A stretch of 64,000 nt of DNA from Stenopsyche tienmushanensis (taxonomy: Eukaryota; Arthropoda; Insecta; Trichoptera; Stenopsychidae): positions 930,001 through 994,000 of the forward strand of contig WACJ01000107.1 in the NCBI GenBank assembly GCA_008973525.1. Direction: 5' to 3'. Made by a program: the position numbers and the translations under genes. The notes under the pieces were generated by a model. That model was not told the DNA's origin. It saw only the letters and a program-made list of their open reading frames with translations, and did not search any database. Shown piece after piece: positions 56,001-61,600 of this stretch. Position 1 is the stretch's first letter; each line of letters starts with the position of its first letter.

Positions 56001-57476
56001 CAGTGAAAAAATTTTTTTTGTATAATTTTAATTTTTTAGTAAAGTCTTAAATATATATGACCATCTCTCGGCAAAAATAGAAAAAAATATTGCGTTGATA
56101 ATTTTTTTTTTGTACGTCAAGTTCAAATAACGAAACTCTCGAAAACACGCGTTTACGCGTGAACGGACCGCAATGTGTTAAAAGATTCCATTATGGTAGG
56201 ACCGGCCAAGATGCCGCGTCATCAAAAAAGCTATAACTCCATAAGTAGTTGGAATTTTGTAAATTCATTTGGAGAATATATTTTTAAAAGTCAAAACATT
56301 GGAAAAATGCAAAAAAAAACTGAATTATTTTTTTCAAAAATCTAAACCAGAATAAAGAGCGTGGTCGTAATTCAGCGATAGCAGATACAATTTGATTTAC
56401 ACAGTTCCAAATTTCGGTTAGTTTTTATGATTTATTTCCTATTTTATCCAAAATATCTCGATACGTACTTTTTATGAAATAAAAATAGCTTTTAAAAAAA
56501 ACCGCATAACTTCGAAATCGCACGAAAAGAGGTTTGAGTGTATAAAAGATACGTTTATTTTGAGACTCGATGATTCTTTTGATATTTACTAAAATGTTAC
56601 GATGATGGACAATATAAGGATTTGGGTGGTTTGTATGAACTAATTTACCTACAATATGATTAGAATAAAAATTGTTATATATTAATATAATAAGACAAGA
56701 ATGCTGTTTCTTATACTAATTGTATGTATCATTTATTTTGTAGCAGGTTCGTGAGATTATTATTCAGATTTATCCAATTATTTAATTTCGAAATTTATAC
56801 TACGTGTTCTGTACCATATTATGACTAGTATGACTTATGAAATAAAGGGATATAATTTATTATGCTTTTATTTCGTCCTTCATCCTTGCTTTTTTTTAAT
56901 GAATTTATTTTCAATCCTCTATCAAACTACGTTAGATTTTACAGTACAACTCTTCCGCTTTCAACGTATATAGTATTTACGCATGGCAACATCTTGGTGA
57001 TTCTCTGCTCCCGCAAGCAATGTGTTATAACTGATGTCGTACCTAATTGTATAAGGGCTTGATGATTTTTTTTTCTGTTTGTTTAGTTCCGACGATGACT
57101 GATAACTTGAACATGCACGGTGACATATCAAATTTCCTAGACGAGAAGAAGAACGGAATAGATCGCGATCCTGACACCAATCCCTTCGACGACGTCAGAC
57201 ATTACGCTTACGAAGGGGACGGCAATACGACGGGGTCGCTGTCATCCCTCGCCAGTTGTAAGTTTATTTTATTGACATCTTCATTAAAAAATAATGTCGA
57301 TGATCACGCCCGATTGCTATATGTGTGATAATTTTGCAGGTACGGACGAGGGTGATCTCAAATTCAATTACCTGTCGTCGTTCGGACCGAGGTTCCGGAA
57401 GCTGGCTGACATGTACGGGGAAGTGCCATCCGACGAAGACGAGAGCCAGGCTCCCGGCGAAGAGAGCTGGTGCTAG
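22932..57476 (+). CDS. CadN2: Neural cadherin (CadN family, CadN2-like), 24 coding exons, 5' end missing
   Basis: Calcium-dependent homophilic cell-adhesion receptor of the neuronal surface, linked to actin through catenins. The coding sequence is join(22932-23011, 27460-27585, 28053-28178, 28717-28866, 29285-29470, 29555-29757, 29898-30072, 30153-30651, 30733-31004, 31086-31364, 31439-31601, 41335-41522, 43572-43763, 43838-43990, 44794-44838, 46011-46208, 46287-46503, 46610-46828, 46909-47133, 47211-47341, 47418-47553, 49556-49750, 57087-57257, 57340-57476). All introns are GT-AG and all phases agree, giving 1,488 residues. Cadherin linkers are DINDN (150-154), DVNDN (366-370), DENDN (477-481), NVNDN (578-582), DINDN (689-693) and DKNDN (797-801). 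One EGF, one LamG, one TM helix (about 1309-1329) and two catenin motifs follow. The single EGF-LamG pair and short EC array fit CadN2 rather than long CadN; that assignment is inference. The start codon is not identified. Confidence 0.9.
23478..23611. promoter_or_regulatory. Cluster of ACGTG motifs (possible bHLH-PAS enhancer)
   Basis: Within 134 bp just after exon 1 there are CACGTG (23478-23483), CACGT (23503), TACGTG (23515-23520), CACGC (23545), TACGTG (23564-23569) and CACGT (23607). ACGTG is the core bound by bHLH-PAS dimers such as Single-minded/Tango. A regulatory role is inference from motif density and location. Confidence 0.3.
26158..26524. mobile_element. Internally deleted copy of the hAT relic family
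   Basis: Shares CATTTAGTCTGG...CCAGGCAACTTGCTG with the transposase end at 32380-32425, then jumps directly to GTGTAGTAAATACATCA, which in the longer copy is at 32752. About 330 bp are therefore missing in between. It continues through AAGCTCGCCAATTAGTAGTT to a GGGATCC...GGATTCCC end at 26524. It is a non-autonomous relic in intron 1. Confidence 0.75.
27460..27585 (+). CDS. CadN2: Neural cadherin exon 2 (start of EC1)
   Basis: Encodes residues 28-69, including KPVFSNCSSYHPSMDEE, the opening strand of the first cadherin repeat with its calcium-binding glutamates (DEE). Acceptor is tatttgcag, donor is gtaagt, and both junctions are phase 0. The KPVF..C.SY start is characteristic of the first repeat of the short arthropod neural cadherins. 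Confidence 0.88.
28053..28178 (+). CDS. CadN2: Neural cadherin exon 3 (EC1 core)
   Basis: Encodes residues 70-111 with VKAEDKDPPENGGTITYQFV, the Ca-binding DxD region and B-C strands of EC1, then a FTINPETGEI strand. Acceptor is tgtttttag and donor gtaagt, phase 0 at both ends. It is 126 nt, the same length as the preceding exon. Confidence 0.93.
28717..28866 (+). CDS. CadN2: Neural cadherin exon 4 (end of EC1, DINDN linker)
   Basis: Encodes residues 112-161: KFDRDEPAREKE (LDRE-type calcium motif), a VRATDNG strand, then DINDN (150-154) closing EC1. Acceptor is ctcttgtag and donor gtaagt, phase 0 at both ends. It is among the most conserved parts of the family and leaves little doubt about identity. 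Confidence 0.95.
29285..29470 (+). CDS. CadN2: Neural cadherin exon 5 (EC2, first part)
   Basis: Encodes residues 162-223: YSESIPQDLEVGS at the repeat start, RISATDIDDGNNS with the calcium DxDDGxN element, and DYFRIDPNSGLIHL. Acceptor is ttttttag and donor gtaagt, phase 0 at both ends. Confidence 0.94.
29555..29757 (+). CDS. CadN2: Neural cadherin exon 6 (end of EC2, start of EC3)
   Basis: Encodes residues 224-290 plus two bases of codon 291. It closes EC2 with DSNKKAPTF (256-264), where the usual DxNDN calcium linker is replaced by DSNKK, and opens EC3 with YLKENF. Acceptor aatttcag. The donor gtaagt at 29758 leaves phase 2, completed by the first base of the next exon to make valine. Confidence 0.92.
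29898..30072 (+). CDS. CadN2: Neural cadherin exon 7 (EC3)
   Basis: Completes codon 291 and encodes residues 292-349: a D-rich stretch around DELIFELVPG, then LGNHLDYEKITGYILKVRVQ, where the family's LDRE motif is the common LDYE variant. Acceptor is ataattttag and donor is gtaata, slightly weaker than its neighbours. It ends in phase 0. Confidence 0.9.
30153..30651 (+). CDS. CadN2: Neural cadherin exon 8 (end of EC3, EC4, start of EC5)
   Basis: The longest exon here (499 nt), residues 350-515 plus one base. It carries DVNDN (366-370) closing EC3, all of EC4 from VLENQDPGTPV through FDREDKDFY to DENDN (477-481), and the start of EC5 up to AHDKDS. Acceptor is tttttttag. The donor at 30652 is gtaggc, weaker than consensus; the split codon G+CA gives alanine with the next exon. 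Confidence 0.94.
30733..31004 (+). CDS. CadN2: Neural cadherin exon 9 (EC5, start of EC6)
   Basis: Residues 516-606. It has FIIEEATGKIRVQKKLDYET in EC5, the NVNDN linker (578-582) and the first strand of EC6 (IEIQEETIVPG). Acceptor is tttatttcag and donor gtaata. The reading frame continues past the donor into the intron, but the true splice is fixed by the phase-0 acceptor at 31086, which resumes VEAWDPD. Confidence 0.93.
31086..31364 (+). CDS. CadN2: Neural cadherin exon 10 (EC6)
   Basis: Residues 607-699: VEAWDPD at the calcium site, IKPLDRDQPMGYSTWQVIVQ, and DINDN (689-693) closing EC6. Acceptor is gatttag, 81 nt after the previous donor; donor is gtaagt. Phase 0 at both ends. Confidence 0.94.
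31439..31601 (+). CDS. CadN2: Neural cadherin exon 11 (EC7, first half)
   Basis: Residues 700-753 plus one base: PQPVYWPENTPPG, NLTAKDYDSDKNGPPF and AFDESASMD, a stretch very typical of the membrane-proximal EC of arthropod neural cadherins. Acceptor is ttatttag, donor gtaagt. It is followed by the 9.7-kb intron that holds most transposon relics of the window. Confidence 0.94.
31949..32170. mobile_element. 222-bp hAT-type MITE inserted in the older hAT relic
   Basis: The terminal inverted repeats are CAGCGGTTCTTAAAC and its mirror GTTTAAGAAGCGCTG (one mismatch), and it is flanked by an 8-bp duplication CATTAGAC at 31941-31948 and 32171-32178. The CAGNGGTTCT start and 8-bp duplication are typical of hAT (Ac/Charlie/Buster-type) elements. 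Internally it has about three copies of a roughly 30-bp unit containing GGGGGTCCGCG (32060-32155). There is no coding capacity. Confidence 0.88.
32328..32537 (-). pseudogene. hAT transposase C-terminal dimerisation domain (fragment)
   Basis: Sixty-nine residues with IPPTSVEAERAFSAASCLAS, ICPRLNDETLDALMLL and a terminal WAYFKNNI before the stop. The E-A-E-R-A/VFS and R-N-L-...E-x-L blocks are the hallmark of the hAT C-terminal (hATC) domain. The catalytic part upstream is missing or unrecognisable, so this is a remnant. The reading frame continues a few codons upstream without recognisable transposase. Confidence 0.85.
35413..35760. repeat. Second dispersed repeat family, copy 2
   Basis: GGTGCTATATCCATTATCGA, GTAGGCGATCTCCAT, later TTGAACTAGAGCCTTTGTAA. 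It shares order and spacing with copy 1 but is clearly diverged. No coding capacity or terminal repeats were recognised. Confidence 0.5.
38220..38540 (-). pseudogene. Jockey-type LINE reverse transcriptase C-terminus (relic)
   Basis: Read on the minus strand with one internal stop in the matching part: SYGVQL, then IQRFQNKVLRNIINGLWYAR, NSDIHRDLKIK, and after the stop IEETENIAKKHDIEIHEHTN. The IQRFQ-K-LR-I--APWYV-N---H-DL pattern is the conserved end of Jockey/I-group reverse transcriptases. The remaining RT upstream is unrecognisable. The fragment is old, with stop codons and small deletions. Confidence 0.75.
40080..40590 (-). pseudogene. Mutator-like (MULE) transposase fragment
   Basis: Two minus-strand frames join with a frameshift near 40395. 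The first has DEAPQHSHCPEGADSWCEL and AIYEELSSDNLLER; the second has ARFNACVWSLVPTYIFCGEK and ATYTASCIFNKVFKPIFKIM, then a basic tail (KKKRLRKLKNFL). The order HxxCPxGxxSWC, IYxxLSxxxLL, FNxxVWSLxPKxxFCG is that of a transposase family frequent in animals and assigned, from memory, to Mutator-like elements. Catalytic residues upstream are not visible. The 3' flank (39950-40030) carries CGTTTCGAGAAAAACGCG, shared with other repeats of this window. Confidence 0.68.
41335..41522 (+). CDS. CadN2: Neural cadherin exon 12 (EC7, second half)
   Basis: Completes codon 754 (G+GT, glycine) and encodes residues 755-816: AMFDREEIKEYILPIAITD, GNPPMTG, DKNDN (797-801) and EGHSNIFVYNFE. Acceptor is tgtttttttag and donor gtaatt. 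The phase and sequence match exon 11 across the 9,733-nt intron. Confidence 0.94.
41523..43571 (+). other. Intron 12 (2.0 kb)
   Basis: GT-AG intron. Nothing recognisable inside; the open frames around 42156-42435 and 42615-42960 overlap on both strands and show no domain. Confidence 0.5.
43572..43763 (+). CDS. CadN2: Neural cadherin exon 13 (degenerate EC8, first part)
   Basis: Residues 817-880: TEIGRIYVNDPDDWDLADK, FFEIQTETGMITI and GTYPLRFN. The cadherin fold is recognisable by its strands, but the calcium motifs are eroded, as is usual for the last repeat of this family. Acceptor is tgctttacag, donor gtaagt, phase 0. Confidence 0.93.
43838..43990 (+). CDS. CadN2: Neural cadherin exon 14 (end of EC8, start of membrane-proximal region)
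   Basis: Residues 881-931: HWVEATVNVTVKDIPEEAV, KSGSIRFINVTAEEFIEVRR. KDIPEEAV..SGSIR is a hallmark of the non-cadherin region that follows the last EC in neural cadherins. Only 74 nt of intron separates it from exon 13. Acceptor is atccatcag, donor gtaagt, phase 0. Confidence 0.94.
43991..44793 (+). other. Intron 14 (0.8 kb)
   Basis: GT-AG intron just before the 45-nt exon; AT-rich, nothing recognised inside. Confidence 0.55.
44794..44838 (+). CDS. CadN2: Neural cadherin exon 15 (45-nt exon, possible cassette)
   Basis: Encodes 15 residues, EPERTYEENPPLINQ (932-946), strongly acidic and proline-containing. Acceptor is acatttcag, donor gtacga, phase 0 at both ends, so skipping it would keep the frame from exon 14 to exon 16. 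It is supported by splice sites, open frame and position rather than by recognised homology; it may be alternatively spliced. Confidence 0.65.
44839..46010 (+). other. Intron 15 (1.2 kb) carrying a TIR-flanked repeat
   Basis: GT-AG intron after the 45-nt exon. More than half of it is the 652-bp inverted-terminal-repeat element at 45190-45841. Confidence 0.6.
45190..45841. repeat. 652-bp non-autonomous element with inverted ends
   Basis: Left end TATACTTAAACCTTTTTTTTGTGCGGT and right end, reversed, TACACTCAAACCTCTTATTG followed by TGCGAT are mutually similar over about 25 bp. Internal CCGCATAACTTCAAAATCGC and a Mutator-associated neighbourhood link it to copies at 3810-4230, 11603-11655 and 56130-56545. 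No clear target-site duplication and no coding capacity. Confidence 0.6.
46011..46208 (+). CDS. CadN2: Neural cadherin exon 16 (membrane-proximal region)
   Basis: Residues 947-1012: LSQKDILRQQLSLILNTSLD, NIDVFTVYN, FLDVRFSAHGSPYYFPEKMN. The NxxVFTV and LDVRFSAHGSPYY segments are typical of the region just before the EGF domain. Acceptor is ttaaattttag, donor gtgagt, phase 0. Confidence 0.93.
46287..46503 (+). CDS. CadN2: Neural cadherin exon 17 (membrane-proximal region, start of EGF)
   Basis: Residues 1013-1084 plus one base: INIDECIIEKVNCEDSC, TSFVGVSAKVAPKCTC, then PTICLNGG, the first cysteines of the EGF module. Acceptor is ttattttag. The donor at 46504 is gtatga, with split glycine codon G+GT completed in exon 18. 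Confidence 0.93.
46610..46828 (+). CDS. CadN2: Neural cadherin exon 18 (EGF end, LamG start)
   Basis: Residues 1086-1157 plus one base. CECPDGLTGPRCE completes the EGF-like domain; VGFHGDGWALYPPLSSC and TGLIFYAGPL start the laminin-G sandwich. Acceptor is cttttttag, donor gtaatt; phase 1 at both ends, as is common for EGF and LamG exons. Confidence 0.95.
46909..47133 (+). CDS. CadN2: Neural cadherin exon 19 (LamG core)
   Basis: Residues 1158-1232 plus one base: DFMSLQLENGYLVLLVNYGS, NDNQPHYVEIILM, MFVDNCRMSSCMNLAAP. This is the central part of the laminin-G domain. Acceptor is tgttttag, donor gtatat. Confidence 0.95.
47211..47341 (+). CDS. CadN2: Neural cadherin exon 20 (LamG end)
   Basis: Residues 1233-1276: VNGPLQIGGASVNL and DAGFVGCISNFTFNFE, the closing LamG strands with the GFxGCI motif. 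Acceptor is actttgcag, donor gtaagt. It ends in phase 0. Confidence 0.95.
47418..47553 (+). CDS. CadN2: Neural cadherin exon 21 (stalk and first half of transmembrane helix)
   Basis: Residues 1277-1321 plus one base: TYNLGAPGFSKNMDTNC, a short stalk, then FLVALLVCIGILL, the first half of the single membrane helix. The helix is split by the intron and resumes with LLLLAVVV in exon 22. In fly CadN the corresponding exon comes as a mutually exclusive pair; I see no second copy in the flanking introns. Confidence 0.94.
47554..49555 (+). other. Intron 21 (2.0 kb) splitting the transmembrane helix
   Basis: GT-AG intron. Its middle and 3' part (about 48080-49500) is GC-richer and of higher complexity than other introns, and includes a 13-bp perfect inverted repeat at 48103-48155. 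No alternative transmembrane exon was found. Confidence 0.55.
49556..49750 (+). CDS. CadN2: Neural cadherin exon 22 (TM end, p120-catenin-binding region)
   Basis: Residues 1322-1386 plus one base: LLLLAVVVHRRR ends the helix with a basic stop-transfer, then DDIRENIINYEDEGGGEGD, the conserved juxtamembrane p120-catenin core. It ends at KHQML. Acceptor is tatttttag, donor gtgagt, split codon G+TT giving valine. Confidence 0.96.
52065..52593. mobile_element. piggyBac-like MITE, copy 2 (529 bp)
   Basis: Begins TTAACTCCTACGGGAGTACT and ends CGAAAAGGTTAA, so both edges are TTAA. Shares long blocks with copy 1, for example GACAGAGACAGAGAGA, ATGACGTGGTCTTGTAT and GGCATCAACGACTTCATCGA. It lies in intron 22. 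Confidence 0.72.
53024..53147 (-). mobile_element. hAT transposon 3' fragment carried inside the LINE insertion
   Basis: On the minus strand it encodes RLNDETFDALMLLRAYFQNN followed by a stop, which is the C-terminal end of the hAT dimerisation domain seen at 32328-32537, and the non-coding end of that element follows. It stops abruptly at an A-rich run (minus strand, 53147-53164). It lies between the LINE ORF and the LINE poly-A tail, inside the target-site duplication. Confidence 0.8.
53242..54657 (-). CDS. Reverse transcriptase (ORF2) fragment of the R1-type LINE
   Basis: Open frame running from the truncation point; the first in-frame methionine is at 54627, but no true start exists because the 5' part is missing. 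Motifs in order: ALDVKNAFNSARW (RT motif A), PVTAGVPQGSILGPTLWNVM (motif B), VAFADDIAI with the FADD catalytic pair (motif C), IRYLGVEIDDKLSF, then a thumb region and a C-terminal zinc-binding stretch (CHHC, near GPGCHHCNAETDDAAHTTFV). This matches the R1/TRAS-like clade. The endonuclease and the 5' part of RT are absent. No frameshift or internal stop is seen over about 470 codons, consistent with a young copy. It lies antisense to the host gene. Confidence 0.93.
   Translation of the reverse strand, partial: LDAISQVIDTVRTAWRGSLKASAHVVLIALDVKNAFNSARWHLVIRALKEIDAPPYLLKMVESYLHDRILVYTDAEGGQKERPVTAGVPQGSILGPTLWNVMYDGLLKVTLMSGAKMVAFADDIAILATAKTTELLQIICENTLKKAENWLTEAGLKLAVQKTEALFFTRRRKLAPPNLRIGNSTIKFSRSIRYLGVEIDDKLSFVAHTEKAAARAAGIAEGLARLMPNIGGPKTNRRKLYNEVVHSVLLYGAPIWADALHIERARLNLARVQRRSAIRVAAAYRTVSEDAVLALTAVPPIDLLAKERKTTRFGEDKKRAKELTMEAWQTRWQNSIKGRWTHRILPTLKPWVDRKHGQLCYHLTQVLTGHGCFGGYLHRIGKETGPGCHHCNAETDDAAHTTFVCPAFDAERENLKGKLGLNTLSPDIMIPSMLTSAETWNAWCRYATAVIRAKEEAERERRRLRPPSEPS
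55780..56545. repeat. Dispersed Mutator-associated repeat, copy at 56 kb
   Basis: Contains two TCGAGAAAA/TCGAAAACACGCG-type motifs and the whole block shared with 3810-4230, ending in ACTTCGAAATCGCACGAAAA and a TTTGAGTGTATA terminus like that at 45841. It lies in intron 22, about 0.5 kb upstream of exon 23. Confidence 0.65.
57087..57257 (+). CDS. CadN2: Neural cadherin exon 23 (start of beta-catenin-binding domain)
   Basis: Residues 1387-1443 plus one base: ISNFLDEKKNGIDRDPD, then NPFDDVRHYAYEGDGNTTGS and LSSLASC. The YEGDGN..GSLSSL motif is the Armadillo/beta-catenin-binding site of all classical-type cadherins. Acceptor is ctgtttgtttag, donor gtaagt. Confidence 0.96.
57340..57476 (+). CDS. 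CadN2: Neural cadherin exon 24 (C-terminus and stop)
   Basis: Residues 1444-1488: TDEGDLKFNYLSSFGPRF, RKLADMYGE and an acidic tail ending ESWC, with TAG at 57474-57476. The FNYLSSFGPRFRKLADMYG block is the second half of the beta-catenin groove ligand. The intron before it is only 82 nt. Acceptor is attttgcag. Confidence 0.96.
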
Positions 57477-58660
57477 TCGACCTGGACTTCCAGATGCACC
57501 GAACCAATCGCCTTTGAATACATCCATCCACCGAATTTACTCGAACTGAACGAAGCAAGCAGCGGCGAAAGTTCCCGATCAAGTGTACTTTATTAGCTAG
57601 CCGCTCTTCCAACGGGATCATTTTATTTAATACGGGACTACGACGGGAGATAGAATTTTATAATCAGTCAATTTGTTCAAAAACGTCATATTTGTTCGGA
57701 ATTATAGTAGAGCGTCGTGCATGAAAACTAGTATTAATGACGAACACTTAAACAATTGTTTCCAATAATTATTTTTTTCACGAGGTGTCTATGTATAAAT
57801 TATATAAATATATATATACGCGTTTGCAGGTTTATAAATGTATGTTGAATTTAATGATGGTTAATTAAATCGAAAAAAAAAGAAATAATAGACTGACTAA
57901 ATTTAGCGGGCTGTTATCGTATCTGTAGACTTTTGTTATGGAACATTTGAAAAAAAAAAACCTTAATCTTTAATGGATCATCCCTGGAGGGCTGCACACG
58001 TATGTTAAATGGACAATCTGTGAATGTGTGCATTTGTAGTTTTTGTATGTGCGCGTGTTAGAGCCGAAGCACCCTTAAACCGCAGAACTAGGAAGTACGT
58101 GTAAAAATTGTGTGAGATTTAATTCAATTTTAAAATTAAAATAAGTTCAAGTTTTTGTACATTCAATTATATATTTTTTTTGATTATGAATTTGACATTT
58201 ATTTTTTTTAAATGATAAAAACTATGTAAATGAACGTTTTTTTTATATGAACGACCATATTTGATGCGTTTATCAAGCATTCCAATCGTTGAACTTAATC
58301 TGTATTGAAGTTTGTATTATGAAAATATTATTTTTGTATTTAAATTAATGCTAAGTCTGTATTCCACCACCAAGCATTTTTTAAACGTCAATTATATATG
58401 AAGCATGATCTCTGACAATCTTCATTGTGGTTGAAGAGTGATTACATTACGTTAAATGAATTGTTTTGGACTCTGTGCCATTTTATATAAATATTTACAT
58501 TTCTTAAATATATTATTTCAACGACCAATCGATCATCGGTCCCTGTAGGATTTAAGTTAAAAATTTAGTCATTTAATTTTAATTAACATTATTTTATTCA
58601 TTCTTTTTTATATCACTGAAATATCTAAGATGTTAATTTTTTTATAAATAAATAAATTTG
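57477..58660 (+). other. Probable 3' UTR of the neural cadherin gene
   Basis: AT-rich non-coding sequence after the stop. The first AATAAA I see after the stop codon is in the overlapping run at 58647-58656, so a UTR of about 1.2 kb is possible. Further AATAAA copies lie downstream (for example near 59182, 60308 and 61968), so longer forms cannot be excluded. Confidence 0.35.
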
Positions 58661-61600
58661 TTTACTATAAGTTTTACGTAATTGACTACATATAGATAAT
58701 GGAAGATCATGATCATCGATGATTGATTCATATTTTTGCAATTCGATTTTGAATCAAAATAGTGGTGCTGTAATAATTTCAATTGAACAAATATCCATCA
58801 ATCGATCGAAGATCGTTCCATTTGTATCTATGTATAATTAAACTTAAATTGCATTTTATGATCGGTTAATAATCAGTTTTTCACTTTTCACTATGACTGA
58901 TAATCGTTAAAATTTGCCACTTTTTATATTATATGATATTTGATGTGTACGTTTGGCAAAATGATTCAAACGATTGTTGTATAAAATATATAAGTAATAC
59001 GATTAGTGATTTTTTTTAAAGATGTGACAATGGATTTGTCATATATGAACTGACAGATTCGATGATGTATGTAAATTTAATATTAACTATATCGAGCTCT
59101 ATCCAAAAACTTGAATCTTTGAAAATTCATAGTGTCATCATCACTGAAGATGTTCTTAGTACATCAACTTTTTTTTTAATAAAAATTGTATAATATATTA
59201 CATTTTTGAACAATGTACACTTTCCAGTTTTTTTTTTATAATTTTAGTATTTATTTATATTTTTTTCAATGCTAGAAAAATGCTGCTGAGTTAATTATAT
59301 GAACGATTTTGTATTTGATAAATTCTTTGTTTTTTTTTTGTATTTTTTTTTTCGAAAATACACATTTACTTAAAAAAAATCTGTTATTCCATTTTTACAA
59401 ATCTGCTTACGCGAATTTGTGAAATTGGCGATATTTAAAAAAACCTCGCGTATACAGCCGCATGTTAAACGAACCAACGACTAACATAACTTCCGACGCG
59501 ACATAATGGATTTCAGGATATTTTGTCACTTTTTTTTGCAAAGACGGAATTCGAAAAGCTCTTTAATTTTTCTTTTCCAGAAAGCCTATAAAGTAAAATG
59601 GGCTCGAACGTGTGCTTTTTTGAAAGGTTTTCTTGGAAGTCGGAAAAAGGGGCCCCGTGCATGGTTTCGGGGTGGATTTTTCTGCCCCCGTCAAAACTTG
59701 GATTAAGTGGCTTTCACTTAGTGATTTAAAATTTTACACATTTTTCTACTCCCTCCTTATTCGGGTAAAGTAGGTCAGTAATCGCGAAAGGAACTCGCTC
59801 TTACGTAACGCGATCCTTTTCATTTTCGAACGACCTTATGCGCTGATTAAATGTAAAAAATAACATATTTTTCTATTCAAACTCGTTTTGAATCGGTATA
59901 AATATAGGACTTGTCGGGTGTCGACGGTATTTGAGCGGTAGACGAATATATCGACCGGTAAGTAGAAAGGGTACGTATGAACCTTTAAAAGATAAGACTT
60001 TCAGTTTGAGATGCTGAGTTAAATTTCGTGTTGAGCAATAATAAAAAAAGAACTGAAAAAAAATCTTGAAAGTTGTATTCGAATACCTCTTGTCTTAAAA
60101 AAGAATCCGCAGCCGTAAATGCAATTTGCGTTACAAATTTTTATTTCGTCTGTATATTGTAAATATAAATCTAGATAAAAATCGTGGTGGTTTTTGTGTA
60201 TTAACATATCAACATTTAGTCTTTTGATAATGAATAAGTGCAGTCGGATTATCGTTTTTATTTTTACCATCACTCCCATGAATATAAGCATACTTGTTGT
60301 TATAAATAAATAATTTCCTTATTACTGTTAAATATATGTCTCTGTGAGTTTTTTCACTTAACTAATCCTATCAACACTTCGAGCGACGATTGTTAAAGAT
60401 GATACAGTTTTAATATTGAACTTATTGGGTAAGTTATATTTTTCTACGATATCTCTTTCTGAATTCAAATTCCATAATTCAAACCAAAAAGCCTTAACAG
60501 ACGAAACACAATTACCACTAGAGTTATTCTCAAATTTTATTATTTTCACACGGTCTTTAGTTTTCTTAAACACGAAGTATTATACAAAACAGAACTAGAT
60601 TAGGAACATAAATTTGTCCTTGTTATAAGAATTTATGCTTGGTACATACTAGAACAGTTTTTAAGTGAATAGAGCAAATTAGTGCCAGTAAACCAGCAAG
60701 TCAGCAACTATAGCTTTGGGTAAACAGAACTAGTTTAGTTTTTAAGCTGTTTTTTAGCTTAAAAATTATCGGAATATTCACATTTTTAGAACTTCCTTTG
60801 ACAAGAATTTAATTTCTATATTTGATTTTTTTGCGAAAATAGATTATTATTTTAATCTTCGTTTCGAATCCTATTTTGGATATGTTTTACATTTTTGAAG
60901 CGTTCTGACAGAACCAGTGCAAATCTATCTAGTTCATTGTCATATAGCGAGGATGTTTTTTTATTGATCAAATATTTTGATTTTCGAAACTCTCCCGCAA
61001 CATATCCACACCACATCCATAACTTCCATTATTTGCAACAAATCTAATAATCTTTGGCTGAGAGTTTCATTAATTTTGTTGTGAGATTCATCCTTACATT
61101 TTGAGCTTTTTGGATCTTCATCTCCATTTCAAACGTATAATTTTAATTGTTCAGCCTATTTTTTTCAACACTTTTTAGGATAAAATGTTTAATAACTTTG
61201 TTGTTACTATCTATATTATCACATTAAATTTGTTTCAGCAATTTCTTTGCCAATTGAAGCCTTCCTCTCCTATGTTCTTATTATTTAAATCGTAAAGTAC
61301 TTGTATCCCTCTATAATTTCGCCCACCTCCTATGTATCACATTCGATGATTATATTGCATTTGAATTTAATACATTTTATAACAATATCAAACATCTTAT
61401 ATTGATGGGAGTTAATGTGTTATTATTTTTTTAATTTAAAAATATAATTTGTAGTGATTCATTGTCAAGTGACTGTATTGTATAATATATAATTAAATGT
61501 GAAATAATATTGCACGTGTTATATAAGACCAAGACAAGCACTCAACTGAATTTTTTCGTACGTGTTTGATCGTTTATATATTCGATGTAATTTTCGCTGA

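Larger units (their letters stand above)
49751..57086 (+). other. Intron 22 (7.3 kb) between the p120 and beta-catenin exons
   Basis: GT-AG intron containing a piggyBac-like MITE (52065-52593), the R1-type LINE insertion (52994-54657) and a Mutator-type repeat (about 55780-56545). The rest is AT-rich with GC-richer non-coding blocks at 51400-51700 and 54770-55180. Confidence 0.65.
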